A stretch of DNA of 64,000 nt from Ensifer adhaerens (lineage in GTDB: Bacteria; Pseudomonadota; Alphaproteobacteria; Rhizobiales; Rhizobiaceae): NCBI RefSeq assembly GCF_002940685.1, contig NZ_PNFP01000007.1, positions 1 through 64,000 of the forward strand, in the 5' to 3' direction. Positions 45,030-54,131 of this stretch are shown here, piece by piece. Made by a program: the position numbers and the translations under genes. Every line of letters starts with the position of its first letter. The first letter of the stretch is position 1. The notes under the pieces were generated by a model, which searched no databases, had not been told where the DNA came from, and worked only from the letters and a program-made list of their open reading frames with translations.

Positions 45030-45060
45030 CGGGACATGTCCCGGCATGATGGCATGCCGG
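45030..45060. promoter_or_regulatory. Two adjacent palindromes upstream of the XRE gene
   Basis: CGGGACATGTCCCG (45030-45043) is a perfect 14-base palindrome. CCGGCAT (41-47 of this block, 45041-45047) and ATGCCGG (45054-45060) form an overlapping second dyad. They are candidate sites for the XRE protein or for a regulator of the divergent gene. Confidence 0.45.
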
Positions 45061-45178
45061 CAGGCGCGCGGAGACGGCGTTGGTCGCTGTCGCGCGGCGA
45101 ATCGGTCCTGTGGCGGGATGCCGCCCCGAGCAGCAGCTCTTCGTCGTACAAGCCTTCTCGGCGACCCGTTACGGTCGC

Positions 45179-45196
45179 CGTTACTGTTACGTACTT
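45179..45196 (+). promoter_or_regulatory. Shared 18-bp motif, site 5 (SH3-protein operon)
   Basis: CGTTACTGTTACGTACTT lies 114 bases before the SH3-protein start and faces it. An extra CGTTACG 12 bases upstream makes three GTTAC units in a row here, which suggests cooperative binding of a direct-repeat recogniser. Confidence 0.75.
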
Positions 45197-45310
45197 GCGC
45201 TACGGCAGCGGGCAAAGATGCTGATGGTTCAATCGGTTCCGGTGTCAGCTTCGGCCAAAGGTCGTCGTCGGCCCGCCGAACCGGACCGCCCGGGATCTCG
45301 GAGAACCGAA

Positions 45311-47881
45311 ATGCACAGATTGACACTCGCCTTGACGCTCTTCGCGATCGCCACGGTTCCGGCGCAGGCCGGGCCGGCGACGACCAGCGCCTCCGTCAAT
45401 TTCCGCGAAGGACCGGGAACAGGCTTCGGCAGTCTGGGCACGCTTGCGGAGGGAAGCGAGGTCGACGTCAAGGAATGCGACGATGCAGGCACCTGGTGCG
45501 CGGTGAGCTTCAACGGCCAGAACGGCTTCGTCAGCGGCAAGTACCTGAACGATGCCGATCCCAAGGGACTTGGCTGGCCGCGCGCCTTCAAGACCGAAGG
45601 CGGCGCGACCATCACGCTCTTTCAGCCGCAGATCAACGCCTGGAAGGATTTCACCGAGCTCGATGCGCTGATCGCTGCCGAATACAAGCAGTCCGACGAT
45701 GCCAAGCCGATTTTCGGAGTGGTCGGTGTCACCGGCAAGACCGATGCCGACAACGCCGCGGGCCAGGTGGTCGTTTCCGACATCAAGGTGACCGAGATCA
45801 ACTTCTCCGTCCTCGACCGGAAGGAACTGGCGGATCTGGCGCTTGAAGTCGGCAAGCTGATGCCGGTCGGAACGATTACCGTTTCGGAGGACAAGCTGAC
45901 GGCGAGCCTCGCCGACTACCAGCGGCTCGGCAATGTCGAAGGGTTGAAGGCCGATGCGCCGCCGATCTTTATCAGCAGGAAGCCTGCGATCCTGGTGCAG
46001 ACCGACGGCAAGGCGGTGTTTGCCCCGGTCAAGGGCGTCGAAGGGCTCTCCTTTACGGTCAACACCAATTGGGACCTGTTCAAGGTCGAGGCTGACGCAA
46101 CCTATTACCTGCGCAACGACAGGGCATGGCTACGGTCGAAGGATCTCGCCTCGGGATGGGAGCCCGCCTCGTCGCTTCCCGACATTCTCAGCAAGCTGCC
46201 GGACGACGACAACTGGAAGGATGCCAAGGCGGCGATCCCGCCGCAGGCGGACAAGGTCATCGTGCCCGACGTCATCTATTCGGACAAGCCGTCGGAACTG
46301 ATCGCTTTCGACGGCGAGCCGAAACTCGAGCAGGTGCCGGGCACCGGTCTCAAGGTTGCGAGCAACACCGAGAGCGACGTCTTCTTTCGCGATGCGGATT
46401 CCAACTGGTACGTCCTCGTGTCCGGTCGCTGGTTTGCGAGCACCGCGCTCGAAGGGCCCTGGACCTTTGCGACGCCCAAGCTGCCGGCCGACTTCCAGAA
46501 CATTCCACAGGATGCCGCCTATTATACGGTGCGTTCGTCCGTTCCCGGCACGTCTGAAAACGCAGAGGCACGGCTGAAGGCCAGCATTCCGGAAAAGGCG
46601 CGTGTCTCGCTCGACGGCTCGGTCAAGGTGGATGTGGCCTATAGCGGCGACCCGAAGTTCGAGGAGATCGACGGAACGTCCGTTGCCTACGCCGTCAACA
46701 CCAACGAGACCGTCATCAAGGTCGCAGACAAGTACTTCGTGCTGAAGGATGGCGTCTGGTTCGTCGGCGATACTCCGACCGGGCCTTTCAGCGTCGCCAA
46801 GGCGGTGCCGGACGCGATCTATGCCATCCCGCCATCGTCGCCGGTCTACAATGCCACCTATGTGCGCATCTACGACACCGAGCCCGATGCGGTCTGGTTC
46901 GGATACACGATGGGCTATCTCGGCGCCTATCTCGCCTGGGACACCTTCGTCTATGGCACCGGCTGGTACTATGACGACTATTGGGACTATGGCTGGGCCG
47001 GCGGCGGTTACTGGCCCTATTATCCGCGCCCGGTGACCTATGGCGTCGGTGCGTTCTACAATCCGGCGATCGGCACCTTCGGCCGTTACGGCTATGCCTA
47101 TGGCCCCTACCGCGGGATTGCTGCCGGCGCCGCCTACAACCCGCGCACGGGCACCTATGTTCGCGGTGCGGTCGGCTACGGGCCGAACGGAGACCGCGGT
47201 TTCGTCGCAGCCTACAATCCGCGCACCGGCAACGCGGCGATCGCCCGTGGCGGCCATAACGTCTACGGAAGCTGGGGCACGGCGGCCGTCAAGCACGGTT
47301 CCGATTTTGCCCGCATCAGCGGCGGGTCGACCGCCAACGGTGCCGGCGCCCACTGGCGCACGTCCGACGGCAACCATGGCTTTGTCGCCGGCGGCAAGGG
47401 CGGCGATATCTATGCCGGCCGCGACGGAAACGTCTATCGCCGCGACGACGGACAATGGCAGAAACACACGCCCGACGGTTGGCAACCGGTACAGAAACCC
47501 CTGGTCCAGGACAGGGCAAAGGCAGGCCAGCAATTTTCCGCCAACCATCCGGATGCGGCCGCGAACCTGAACCAGCGGATCGACGCGGGCCGGCAAGCCG
47601 GTCATGGTGTTGCGCCAGACCACCTGGCGATCGACAATATCGGGCGTCAGCTCGGCAACCAGCGCACCTTCGAGCGCCAGTCCTTCGACCAGCGGCCGTT
47701 GAACTTCCCGACCGGCGGTGGCGGCGGCTTTGACCGCCCGGGTGGTTTTGGCGGCGGTGGTTTCAACGGGGGCGGCGGCTTCCACGGAGGAGGTGGCTTT
47801 GGTGGTGGCGGCGGGTTTAGCGGCGGTGGCTTCCAGGGAGGCGGTGGGTTCCATGGCGGTGGCGGTTTCCGCCGCCGTTGA
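45311..47881 (+). CDS. Exported SH3-domain, aromatic- and Gly-rich surface protein
   Basis: An 856-aa exported protein. Signal peptide MHRLTLALTLFAIATVPAQA-GPA. A bacterial SH3 domain follows (ASVNFREGPGTGFGSLGTLAEGSEVDV to GFVSGKYL, about 27-80). The middle (about 215-510) has three related modules with W-Y/F-L...W-F...GPW patterns, for example WYVLVSGRWFASTALEGPW and YFVLKDGVWFVGDTPTGPF. Then comes a Tyr/Trp/Gly-rich stretch (YDDYWDYGWAGGGYWPYYPRP) and NPRTG-containing repeats; the end is Gly-Phe-rich, closing in RRR. This looks like a cell-wall- or polysaccharide-associated protein. GGAG lies 8 bases before the ATG. It heads an operon-like set with MscS and MltF-like genes. Confidence 0.82.
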   Translation: MHRLTLALTLFAIATVPAQAGPATTSASVNFREGPGTGFGSLGTLAEGSEVDVKECDDAGTWCAVSFNGQNGFVSGKYLNDADPKGLGWPRAFKTEGGATITLFQPQINAWKDFTELDALIAAEYKQSDDAKPIFGVVGVTGKTDADNAAGQVVVSDIKVTEINFSVLDRKELADLALEVGKLMPVGTITVSEDKLTASLADYQRLGNVEGLKADAPPIFISRKPAILVQTDGKAVFAPVKGVEGLSFTVNTNWDLFKVEADATYYLRNDRAWLRSKDLASGWEPASSLPDILSKLPDDDNWKDAKAAIPPQADKVIVPDVIYSDKPSELIAFDGEPKLEQVPGTGLKVASNTESDVFFRDADSNWYVLVSGRWFASTALEGPWTFATPKLPADFQNIPQDAAYYTVRSSVPGTSENAEARLKASIPEKARVSLDGSVKVDVAYSGDPKFEEIDGTSVAYAVNTNETVIKVADKYFVLKDGVWFVGDTPTGPFSVAKAVPDAIYAIPPSSPVYNATYVRIYDTEPDAVWFGYTMGYLGAYLAWDTFVYGTGWYYDDYWDYGWAGGGYWPYYPRPVTYGVGAFYNPAIGTFGRYGYAYGPYRGIAAGAAYNPRTGTYVRGAVGYGPNGDRGFVAAYNPRTGNAAIARGGHNVYGSWGTAAVKHGSDFARISGGSTANGAGAHWRTSDGNHGFVAGGKGGDIYAGRDGNVYRRDDGQWQKHTPDGWQPVQKPLVQDRAKAGQQFSANHPDAAANLNQRIDAGRQAGHGVAPDHLAIDNIGRQLGNQRTFERQSFDQRPLNFPTGGGGGFDRPGGFGGGGFNGGGGFHGGGGFGGGGGFSGGGFQGGGGFHGGGGFRRR
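47716..47878 (+). repeat. Low-complexity GGNGGNGGNTTY coding repeat
   Basis: The last 165 bases of the SH3-protein gene are a tandem of short units coding GGGGF/GGGF with Asn, His, Ser, Gln and Arg interruptions. Such tracts change length easily by slippage and form flexible, possibly adhesive or phase-separating tails. Confidence 0.75.
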
Positions 47882-47990
47882 CCGCGACGCTTTTTGACAT
47901 TGGCGCAACAGCCCGGTGGTATGTTAGCCTTTGTAATGATTGAGAGTCGTGCCGGTCGGGGGACGGGCATGCGCGTCGGGGGTGTTGAGA

Positions 47991-50126
47991 ATGGGCTGTG
48001 TCGGGTCGTCGGGTCGCTTGCTTATGGGGCCGGTCTTCGGTCTCCTTGTCTTTCTTTCGGTTGCCTTCGGGCTGGCTTCGCCAGGGCTGGCGCAGGAGGC
48101 CGCGCCTGCCGCTCCGCCGGCAAAGGTCCAGCAGCTGATCCAGCTCCTCGATGATCCGGAAGTGAAGCAGTGGCTGTCGACGAAACAGGCCCCGCCCGCC
48201 ACTGCGGCCGAAGCTCCGGCCGGAACGCCCGCAACCGGTGTCGTGGCGCGCTGGACCGCCGAAATCAGGCGTCATCTCACCGGTATCGGCAATGCCGTGC
48301 CGCGTGTTCTTCCGGAAATGCAGGCGGCGCGCCAGCGCCTTTCCGGCGACATGGAGAGCCATGGCGCGGCACCCATTCTCAAGGGATTTTTCCTGATCCT
48401 GGCGATCGGCTACGGCGCCGAATATCTCCTGCGCTGGCTGCTGGGGCGCAGCCTGAAGGGGGCGGTGCTGACGGGGCCGGCCCGCACCATGCTCACACGG
48501 GTTCTACCGCTCATCGTTTTTGCGGCTGCCAGCATGTCGGTGCTGGCGATCGCCGACTGGCCGACGCGGCTGGAAACGACGATCGCGCCGCTGCTCGGCG
48601 CCTGGATCGGAGCGCGCCTTTTGATGATCATCGCCTCGGCCGTCCTGACGGGGGGACCGGTCAACGAGGAGAATGCGGACGGGCGAGGGGGCTACCTCTC
48701 GCTCACGCCCGATGAGGCCAGCTTCTGGCACCGGCATGCCCTGTGGCTGATCGGTGGCGGGGCACTCGTCTGGGGCGTCGGCGACGCAATGAGCGCGCTG
48801 TCGATTTCTGCGGACGTGCGCAATCTCATCACCGCGCTTCTTGGGCTCGTGGTCCTGGCGCTCGGGATCCTCACCGTCGTGCGGCGTCCGGCCGGCGCCG
48901 TGGTTGGCTCGCGCCGTATCGTCGGCAACGTGTTCCTCGTCGCCTTCCTGGTCGTGCTTTGGCTGCTTTGGGTCGCCGGCATGGACGTGCTGTTCTGGAT
49001 CGGCCTTTACCTGATCGGCTTGCCGCCGCTGTTGCGCTTCACCAGTGCCTTCACCAGGACGATGCTGGCTAGCTCGGCAGAGGACGATCCGCGCGTGGTG
49101 CGCAACATCTTCATCGAGCGCGGCGCACGGCTGCTGGTGATCGCGCTCGCCGCCGGCTGGCTGGCGCTCGTCTTCAAGGTCAGCGCCACGTCGATGATGC
49201 AGGACGACGCCTTCAATAGGGTGTTCCGCGGCGTCCTTGCGGGCATCGTCATCCTGCTGGCTGCAGATCTGGTCTGGCAGCTCGTCAAGGGTTTCATCAA
49301 CCTGCGCGTCAAGCAGGCCAATCACGCGACCGAAGACCCGGCCGAGCGCGCCCGCAATACCCGCCTGATGACGTTGCTGCCGATCCTGCGCAACTTTCTG
49401 GCGGCCTTCATTGCCGTCGTCGCGGTGCTGATGGTGCTCTCCGGCCTGGGCGTGGAAATCGGCCCGCTGATCGCCGGCGCCGGCGTCTTCGGCGTCGCGA
49501 TCGGCTTCGGCTCGCAGACGCTGGTCAAGGACGTCATCAGCGGCATCTTCTACATGATGGACGATGCCTTCCGTATCGGCGAATACATCCAGAGCGGCAG
49601 CTACAAGGGCACGGTCGAGTCCTTCAGCATTCGTTCCGTCAAGCTCCGGCATCACCGCGGCCCTGTCTTCACGGTGCCTTTCGGCTCGCTCGGCGCCGTG
49701 CAGAACATGAGCCGCGACTGGGTGATCGACAAGTTCCTGATCAACGTTTCCTTCGATGCCGACGTCGCCAAGGTGAAGAAACTGGTGAAGGGCATCGGCG
49801 CCAAGCTGCTCGAGGATCCGGATATCGGGCCGTTGATCCTGGAAACGGTCAAGATGAAGGGCGTCGAGAATTTCGGCGACTACGGTATGACCTTGAGCTT
49901 CGCCATGAAGACCAAGCCGGGGGCCCAGACCCAGGTCAGGCGTCGGGCGCAGGTCATGATCAAGGAGTCCTTTAAGGAAAACGGCATCAACTTCGCCTCG
50001 CCGACGGTGCAGGTGGCGGGCGACGAGCAGCAGCAATCCGTCGCTGCAGCCGCTGCGACCCGCGACGCGATCGCCAAGAAGAATGCGGCCGCCGCGCTCG
50101 GCGAAGGCGGTCCGCCGCAGGAATAG
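47991..50126 (+). CDS. MscS-family mechanosensitive channel
   Basis: About 711 aa, a large MscS homologue of the multi-helix (YbiO/MscK-like) type that protects against osmotic downshift. A signal-like helix (LLVFLSVAFGLASPGLA-QEA) precedes a periplasmic helical region, about ten transmembrane helices and the pore helix IGPLIAGAGVFGVAIGFGSQTLVKDVISG. The beta domain (YIQSGSYKGTVESFSIRSVKLRHHRGPVFTVPFG) and C-terminal alpha/beta domain follow. ATG 47991 is preferred; a TTG at 47940 in frame is possible but less likely. It follows the SH3-protein gene by about 110 bases and precedes the lytic-transglycosylase gene by 36. Confidence 0.9.
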   Translation: MGCVGSSGRLLMGPVFGLLVFLSVAFGLASPGLAQEAAPAAPPAKVQQLIQLLDDPEVKQWLSTKQAPPATAAEAPAGTPATGVVARWTAEIRRHLTGIGNAVPRVLPEMQAARQRLSGDMESHGAAPILKGFFLILAIGYGAEYLLRWLLGRSLKGAVLTGPARTMLTRVLPLIVFAAASMSVLAIADWPTRLETTIAPLLGAWIGARLLMIIASAVLTGGPVNEENADGRGGYLSLTPDEASFWHRHALWLIGGGALVWGVGDAMSALSISADVRNLITALLGLVVLALGILTVVRRPAGAVVGSRRIVGNVFLVAFLVVLWLLWVAGMDVLFWIGLYLIGLPPLLRFTSAFTRTMLASSAEDDPRVVRNIFIERGARLLVIALAAGWLALVFKVSATSMMQDDAFNRVFRGVLAGIVILLAADLVWQLVKGFINLRVKQANHATEDPAERARNTRLMTLLPILRNFLAAFIAVVAVLMVLSGLGVEIGPLIAGAGVFGVAIGFGSQTLVKDVISGIFYMMDDAFRIGEYIQSGSYKGTVESFSIRSVKLRHHRGPVFTVPFGSLGAVQNMSRDWVIDKFLINVSFDADVAKVKKLVKGIGAKLLEDPDIGPLILETVKMKGVENFGDYGMTLSFAMKTKPGAQTQVRRRAQVMIKESFKENGINFASPTVQVAGDEQQQSVAAAAATRDAIAKKNAAAALGEGGPPQE

Positions 50127-50162
50127 CATTTCGGCAACAGGGTTCTCGGGCTGGGGGCTGAC

Positions 50163-51617
50163 ATGAAACGCGTTTTCTTGGGGCTGCTGCTTCTCGTGTT
50201 CTTCACGGGAAGCGGTGCCTTGGCACAGTCGAACGATCAATTCCTTCGCTCGATGTTCGTCCCCCACAAGGACGACTTCGACGGAATGGAAAAGCGGCGG
50301 TTAATCCGCATCATCGTGCCGTTCAGCAAGACGATCTACTTCGTCGATCGCGGCCAGCAGCTGGGCACGGCCGTCGAGTTCGGCACGGCGCTTGAAAACG
50401 AGCTCAACAAGGGGAAGAAGAAGCAGATCGACAAGATCCGCGTCGGGTTCCTGCCGATGCCGCGGGCGCGGTTGCTCTCGGCGCTCGAAGAGGGGCTTGG
50501 CGACATCGTCATGGCCAATCTGACGATCACCGAGGCAAGGCTTGCAAAGGTCGATTTCACCGCACCGCTCTTCGACGAGGCGCAGGAGGTGCTCGTCACC
50601 GGTCCTTCGGCGCCGGCGATCGCCGGCATCGACGATTTGAGCGGGCAGGAACTGCACGTGCGCCGATCGAGCAGCTACTACGAGCATCTGGCGGCGATCA
50701 GTTCCGGCTTCGAAAAGGCCGGTCGCGCGCCGATCGTGCTGAAGGACATGGATGAGAACCTCGAGGACGAAGACGTTCTGGAGATGATCAATGCCGGCCT
50801 GCTGCCCTGGACGGTGGTCGACAAATACAAGGCGGACATCTGGACGAAGGTTTTCACCGACCTCAAGGTGCGCGACGACATCGTTGTCTCCGACCACGGT
50901 CAGGTCGCCTGGGCGATCCGCAAGGATAGCCCGAAGCTCAAGGCGACCCTCAACGCCTTCGTCAAGACCCACAAGGTCGGAACCACCTTCGGCAACATTC
51001 TGAGAAACACCTACTACAAGGGCGACAAGATGCTGAAGCGCGCCTATGCGCCAGCCGATGTCGAGCGTTTCAAGCAACTGGTGGAGATCTTCCGCATCCA
51101 CGGCAAGACCTATTCCTTCGATCATTTGATGCTGATGGCGCAGGGTTACCAGGAATCGCAGCTCGACCAGTCTCGTCGCAGCCACCGGGGCGCGGTCGGC
51201 ATCATGCAACTGCTGCCCTCGACCGCCGCGGACAAGGCGGTCAACATAAGCGGCATCGACAAGGACGAGAACCTCAATGTCGAAGCCGGCGCGAAGTATC
51301 TGCGCTATCTCGCCGATACCTATATCGACGATCCGGCCGTCACGCCGAAAAACCAGATGCTGTTTGCTTTTGCGGCCTACAATGCGGGGCCGGGAAACCT
51401 GCGCAAGTTCAGGGCCAAGGCCAAGGAGATGGGGCTCGATCCGAACCTCTGGTTCGGGAATGTCGAGAACGCGGCCGCCGCAATCGTCGGGCGCGAGACG
51501 GTTCAATACGTCAGCAACATCTACAAATACTATGTCGCCTATGGCCTGCTCTCGGAGCATGATGCGGAAACATCGGCTGCGAAGGCCGGCAGCGCAGGGG
51601 TGGTCGCAACGCCATAG
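50163..51617 (+). CDS. MltF-like membrane-bound lytic transglycosylase
   Basis: A 484-aa exported protein. Signal MKRVFLGLLLLVFFTGSGALA-QSN. Residues about 45-270 form an SBP_bac_3-type domain (RIIVPFSKTIYFVDRGQQLGTAVEFGTAL). The SLT domain (about 315-450) has the catalytic Glu in LMLMAQGYQESQLDQSRRSHRGAVGIMQLLPSTA and the usual FAFAAYNAGPGNLRKFR and YVSNIYKYYVAY. MltF enzymes cleave peptidoglycan glycan strands, and their regulatory domain senses muropeptides. There is no lipobox. Its place beside MscS and SH3 genes implies a joint role in envelope turnover or stress. Confidence 0.92.
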   Translation: MKRVFLGLLLLVFFTGSGALAQSNDQFLRSMFVPHKDDFDGMEKRRLIRIIVPFSKTIYFVDRGQQLGTAVEFGTALENELNKGKKKQIDKIRVGFLPMPRARLLSALEEGLGDIVMANLTITEARLAKVDFTAPLFDEAQEVLVTGPSAPAIAGIDDLSGQELHVRRSSSYYEHLAAISSGFEKAGRAPIVLKDMDENLEDEDVLEMINAGLLPWTVVDKYKADIWTKVFTDLKVRDDIVVSDHGQVAWAIRKDSPKLKATLNAFVKTHKVGTTFGNILRNTYYKGDKMLKRAYAPADVERFKQLVEIFRIHGKTYSFDHLMLMAQGYQESQLDQSRRSHRGAVGIMQLLPSTAADKAVNISGIDKDENLNVEAGAKYLRYLADTYIDDPAVTPKNQMLFAFAAYNAGPGNLRKFRAKAKEMGLDPNLWFGNVENAAAAIVGRETVQYVSNIYKYYVAYGLLSEHDAETSAAKAGSAGVVATP

Positions 51618-51729
51618 CCCGCACCGGTGGCGGCCCTGAGACCTGGCCGCGCGCTGGAAGACGAGAAACGAAACAAGGAGTGGCAGGCAAGGAGCGGTCG
51701 GCAGACGGCGAGGGGCCTGTCAGGTGGTC

Positions 51730-52008
51730 ATGGTGAAAGATATCCGTAGTCTCGGTGGGCTCGCTGGCCTGCTTGTCCTGTGCGCGATGACGCTTGCGAG
51801 CTGCACGACGCCGGACCTCGAGCCGATCCCCGGCAGCATCACCTATGGCGGTCAGCCGCGCACGAAGCTGACGAAGGCGCCGGTCGGCAGCATCGTCCCG
51901 CACCGCTTCACCAGCGGCAACAGCTTCGTTCAGGAGACCTACGTCATCGAGCCGGACCGCTCGCTGAGGCTCATCCGCCGGGACTACTACGATTTGCCGA
52001 TCGACTGA
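51730..52008 (+). CDS. Small lipoprotein
   Basis: A 92-aa protein with a lipoprotein signal: LAGLLVLCAMTLASC-TTP, with Cys of the LASC lipobox as lipidation site. The mature part is about 66 residues (SITYGGQPRTKLTKAPVGSIVP, then ETYVIEPDRSLRLIRRDYYDLPID), probably a small beta domain. No family is recognised. ATG 51730 is used; a GTG at 51724 is also in frame. It follows the MltF-like gene by 112 bases and may be the last gene of that operon. Confidence 0.75.
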   Translation: MVKDIRSLGGLAGLLVLCAMTLASCTTPDLEPIPGSITYGGQPRTKLTKAPVGSIVPHRFTSGNSFVQETYVIEPDRSLRLIRRDYYDLPID

Positions 52009-52158
52009 CGAACCGGTGGCGCGACCGCGGCCTTGCGTTCCTTTGAGCACAGGCGGACGTAAGAGCACCTTTTGGGGTCGGGCGATCCCATGGGAAAGCG
52101 CAAGCTCCCGGGGCTGTCGGTTGACAGTCCGCTGCAGAGAAACGATAGCTCGCTTTGG

Positions 52159-53256
52159 ATGAAGATCGCCTTTTACGCACCGCTGAAATCTCCTGACCAT
52201 CCGGTTCCATCGGGTGACCGGCTGATGGCGCGCATGCTGGTTGCGGCGCTGCGTGCGGGAGGACATGAGGTTACGGTCGTCTCGGCCCTGCGCAGCTTCA
52301 TGGCAGCCGCATCGGCTGCGGACTTTCATGAACTGGAGCGGGCAGCGGCAGACGAAATCGCGCGGCTTCGGGATGGCTGGAAGCGCGACGGCGCCCCCGA
52401 TCTCTGGTTCTGCTACCATCCCTACTACAAGGCGCCTGATCTTCTCGGCCCGGTGCTCGCCGCCGAATTCGCCATCCCTTACGTGACGGCCGAAGCCTCC
52501 TATTCCATGCGGCGAAACGAAGGCGTGCGCGCGATCGCCCAACACCACGTTCTCTTGGCCATCGAGCAAGCCGCGGTCAACGTCTGCCTGACGCGACGGG
52601 ACCGGGATGGCTTGCTTGAAGCCGCACCCACATGCCGCCACGCGATGCTTGCGCCATTCATCGACGCAACCCCTTTCGCGCCGGGCGGTGCCCGCGGGGA
52701 TGATCTCTGCCGCATGGTCGTGGTCGCGATGATGCGCAGCGGCGACAAGCTGGACAGCTACCGCATGCTTGCGCAATCGCTGCTGCCGATTGCCGACAGT
52801 CGCTGGACCCTGACGATCGTCGGCGATGGTCCGTGCCGCGACGAGGTACGGCAGGCCTTCTCGGCCCTGCCGTCCGACCGGCTGGAATGGCTCGGCGAAA
52901 GAAGCGCTGCCGACCTGCCGGCCATTCTGGCGCGCAGCGATCTCTACGTCTGGCCCGGCTGCGGCGAAGCCTACGGGCTTGCCTATCTCGAAGCACAGGC
53001 CGCGGGCTTGCCGGTCGTTGCACAGCATACGGCCGGCGTGCCTGAGGTGGTCAGGCACGGCGAGACTGGGGTTCTCACGCCCGACGGCGACGTCGCCGCC
53101 TTTGCCGCGGCGATGCGCCTGCTGATCGAGGATCCGGTCCATCGCCGGAGACTGGGCGCGGCGGCCGGACAGTTCGTGCACGACGAGCGCTCCTTCCCGG
53201 CTGCGGCGCGGCGGCTCGGCGCCATATTTGACGAGCACCTGGAGACGACGGCATGA
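52159..53256 (+). CDS. Glycosyltransferase, group 1 (GT4-like)
   Basis: A 365-aa GT-B-fold glycosyltransferase. It begins MKIAFYAPLKSPDHPVPSGDRLMARMLVAALRAGGHEVTVVS and has the C-terminal donor-binding LEWLGERSAADLPAILARSDLYVWPGCGEAYGLAYLEAQAAGLPVVAQ, with the E-x7-E motif in GEAYGLAYLE. No signal or membrane helix is present, so it acts at the cytoplasmic face. The ribosome site before ATG 52159 is weak; earlier in-frame starts are less family-like. The downstream deacetylase-like gene overlaps as ATGA, so the two probably modify one saccharide. Confidence 0.9.
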   Translation: MKIAFYAPLKSPDHPVPSGDRLMARMLVAALRAGGHEVTVVSALRSFMAAASAADFHELERAAADEIARLRDGWKRDGAPDLWFCYHPYYKAPDLLGPVLAAEFAIPYVTAEASYSMRRNEGVRAIAQHHVLLAIEQAAVNVCLTRRDRDGLLEAAPTCRHAMLAPFIDATPFAPGGARGDDLCRMVVVAMMRSGDKLDSYRMLAQSLLPIADSRWTLTIVGDGPCRDEVRQAFSALPSDRLEWLGERSAADLPAILARSDLYVWPGCGEAYGLAYLEAQAAGLPVVAQHTAGVPEVVRHGETGVLTPDGDVAAFAAAMRLLIEDPVHRRRLGAAAGQFVHDERSFPAAARRLGAIFDEHLETTA

Positions 53257-54029
53257 GACAAACCCATTGGCAGCAGCTTGCCGACGCGCTCGACCGCGTG
53301 GCTGCATCCGGGCGACAGGTGGATTTCTGGTTGCGGGACGACGACGCCGCCGAGCCCTCGGCGGCGCTCGACCGCCTGGTCTCACTGGTCGACAAATACG
53401 AGGTTCCGGTAGTCATCGCCGCGCCGCCGGCGCTTGTGGGCGAGGCGCTTGCGCGCCGCCTCGATGGTCATGCCGGCGTCGGCGTCGCGGTGCACGGCTG
53501 GGCGCATCGCAACCACGCCCCGCCGGAGGAAAAGAAACAGGAACTCGGCGCGCACCGCTCGCGCGTCGCGGTTCTCGACGAACTCGCCGAGGGGCATGCG
53601 CGGCTCCAGACGCTGTTTCCGCGCAGTTTCGTGCCGATGCTCGTGCCGCCGTGGAACCGGATCGATCCTTCGCTCCTGGATGGCCTGCCCGGGATCGGGT
53701 TCGTAGCGCTATCGGTATTCGGACCGGAAAAGCCGTCGCCGTTCAAGCTCGTCAACACCCACGTCGACGTGATGGACTGGCACGGAACGCGCGGGTGCCG
53801 CGACCACGGATCGATCGTCGCCGATATCATCGCCAGGCTCAGGCAGGTTTGCGGCGATGACGAGAAGAAGCTGGACCAGACTGGACGCACCATCGGGCTC
53901 TTGACCCATCATTTGGTTCACGACGAGGCCGTCTGGTCGTTCATGGAAGCGCTATTCACCAGAACGGCGAAGCATCCGGCCTGTCGTTGGCGCACGGGCG
54001 TCGATCTCATCAACAGGTCATCTGACTGA
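53253..54029 (+). CDS. Polysaccharide-deacetylase-like protein (NodB fold)
   Basis: A 258-aa CE4-like protein. VDFWLRDDDAAEPSAALDRLVSLVDKYEVPVVIAAPPA carries the catalytic Asp pair, and VAVHGWAHRNHAPPEEKKQELG carries the H-x3-H-type metal site. Later VPPWNRIDPSLLDGLPGIGFVALSVFGP is the conserved barrel strand, and LLTHHLVHDEAVW gives the last His. No signal peptide is seen, unlike typical exported deacetylases, so it may act on a nucleotide- or lipid-linked sugar in the cytoplasm together with the coupled glycosyltransferase. A stand-alone polysaccharide deacetylase is the alternative. Confidence 0.85.
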   Translation: MRQTHWQQLADALDRVAASGRQVDFWLRDDDAAEPSAALDRLVSLVDKYEVPVVIAAPPALVGEALARRLDGHAGVGVAVHGWAHRNHAPPEEKKQELGAHRSRVAVLDELAEGHARLQTLFPRSFVPMLVPPWNRIDPSLLDGLPGIGFVALSVFGPEKPSPFKLVNTHVDVMDWHGTRGCRDHGSIVADIIARLRQVCGDDEKKLDQTGRTIGLLTHHLVHDEAVWSFMEALFTRTAKHPACRWRTGVDLINRSSD

Positions 54030-54131
54030 GCGGCTGGCGATTGCCGCCGTCGGCCTGTTTGCCGAGCAGCGCGCTATTTTCCGGATGGATCGAGCGCATC
54101 AAGCGGTCTTCGGCGTTTTTCGCACGTCGCT

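Larger units (their letters stand above)
44879..45310. other. Divergent region between XRE regulator and SH3-protein gene
   Basis: 432 bases with no convincing gene. The XRE-proximal 70 bases are AT-rich and probably hold that gene's promoter. Two tandem palindromes lie at 45030-45060. Nearer the SH3 gene are an extra CGTTACG half-site (45167-45173) and the shared motif at 45179-45196. Confidence 0.5.

Noticed and set aside
45023-45060. CRISPR or IS terminal repeats at the tandem palindromes
   Set aside because: Only two short dyads, with no spacer array, transposase or target duplication.
47716-47881. Gly-rich tract as a non-coding microsatellite
   Set aside because: It stays in frame with the SH3 gene and codes a regular GGGGF pattern to a stop.
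46130-47908. 592-codon minus-strand frame with Ala/Thr/Glu repeats
   Set aside because: It is the complement of the SH3-protein gene and its Gly-rich tail.
48504-50267. 587-codon His/Asp/Gln-rich minus-strand frame
   Set aside because: Antisense of the MscS channel gene, whose membrane and pore motifs are unmistakable.
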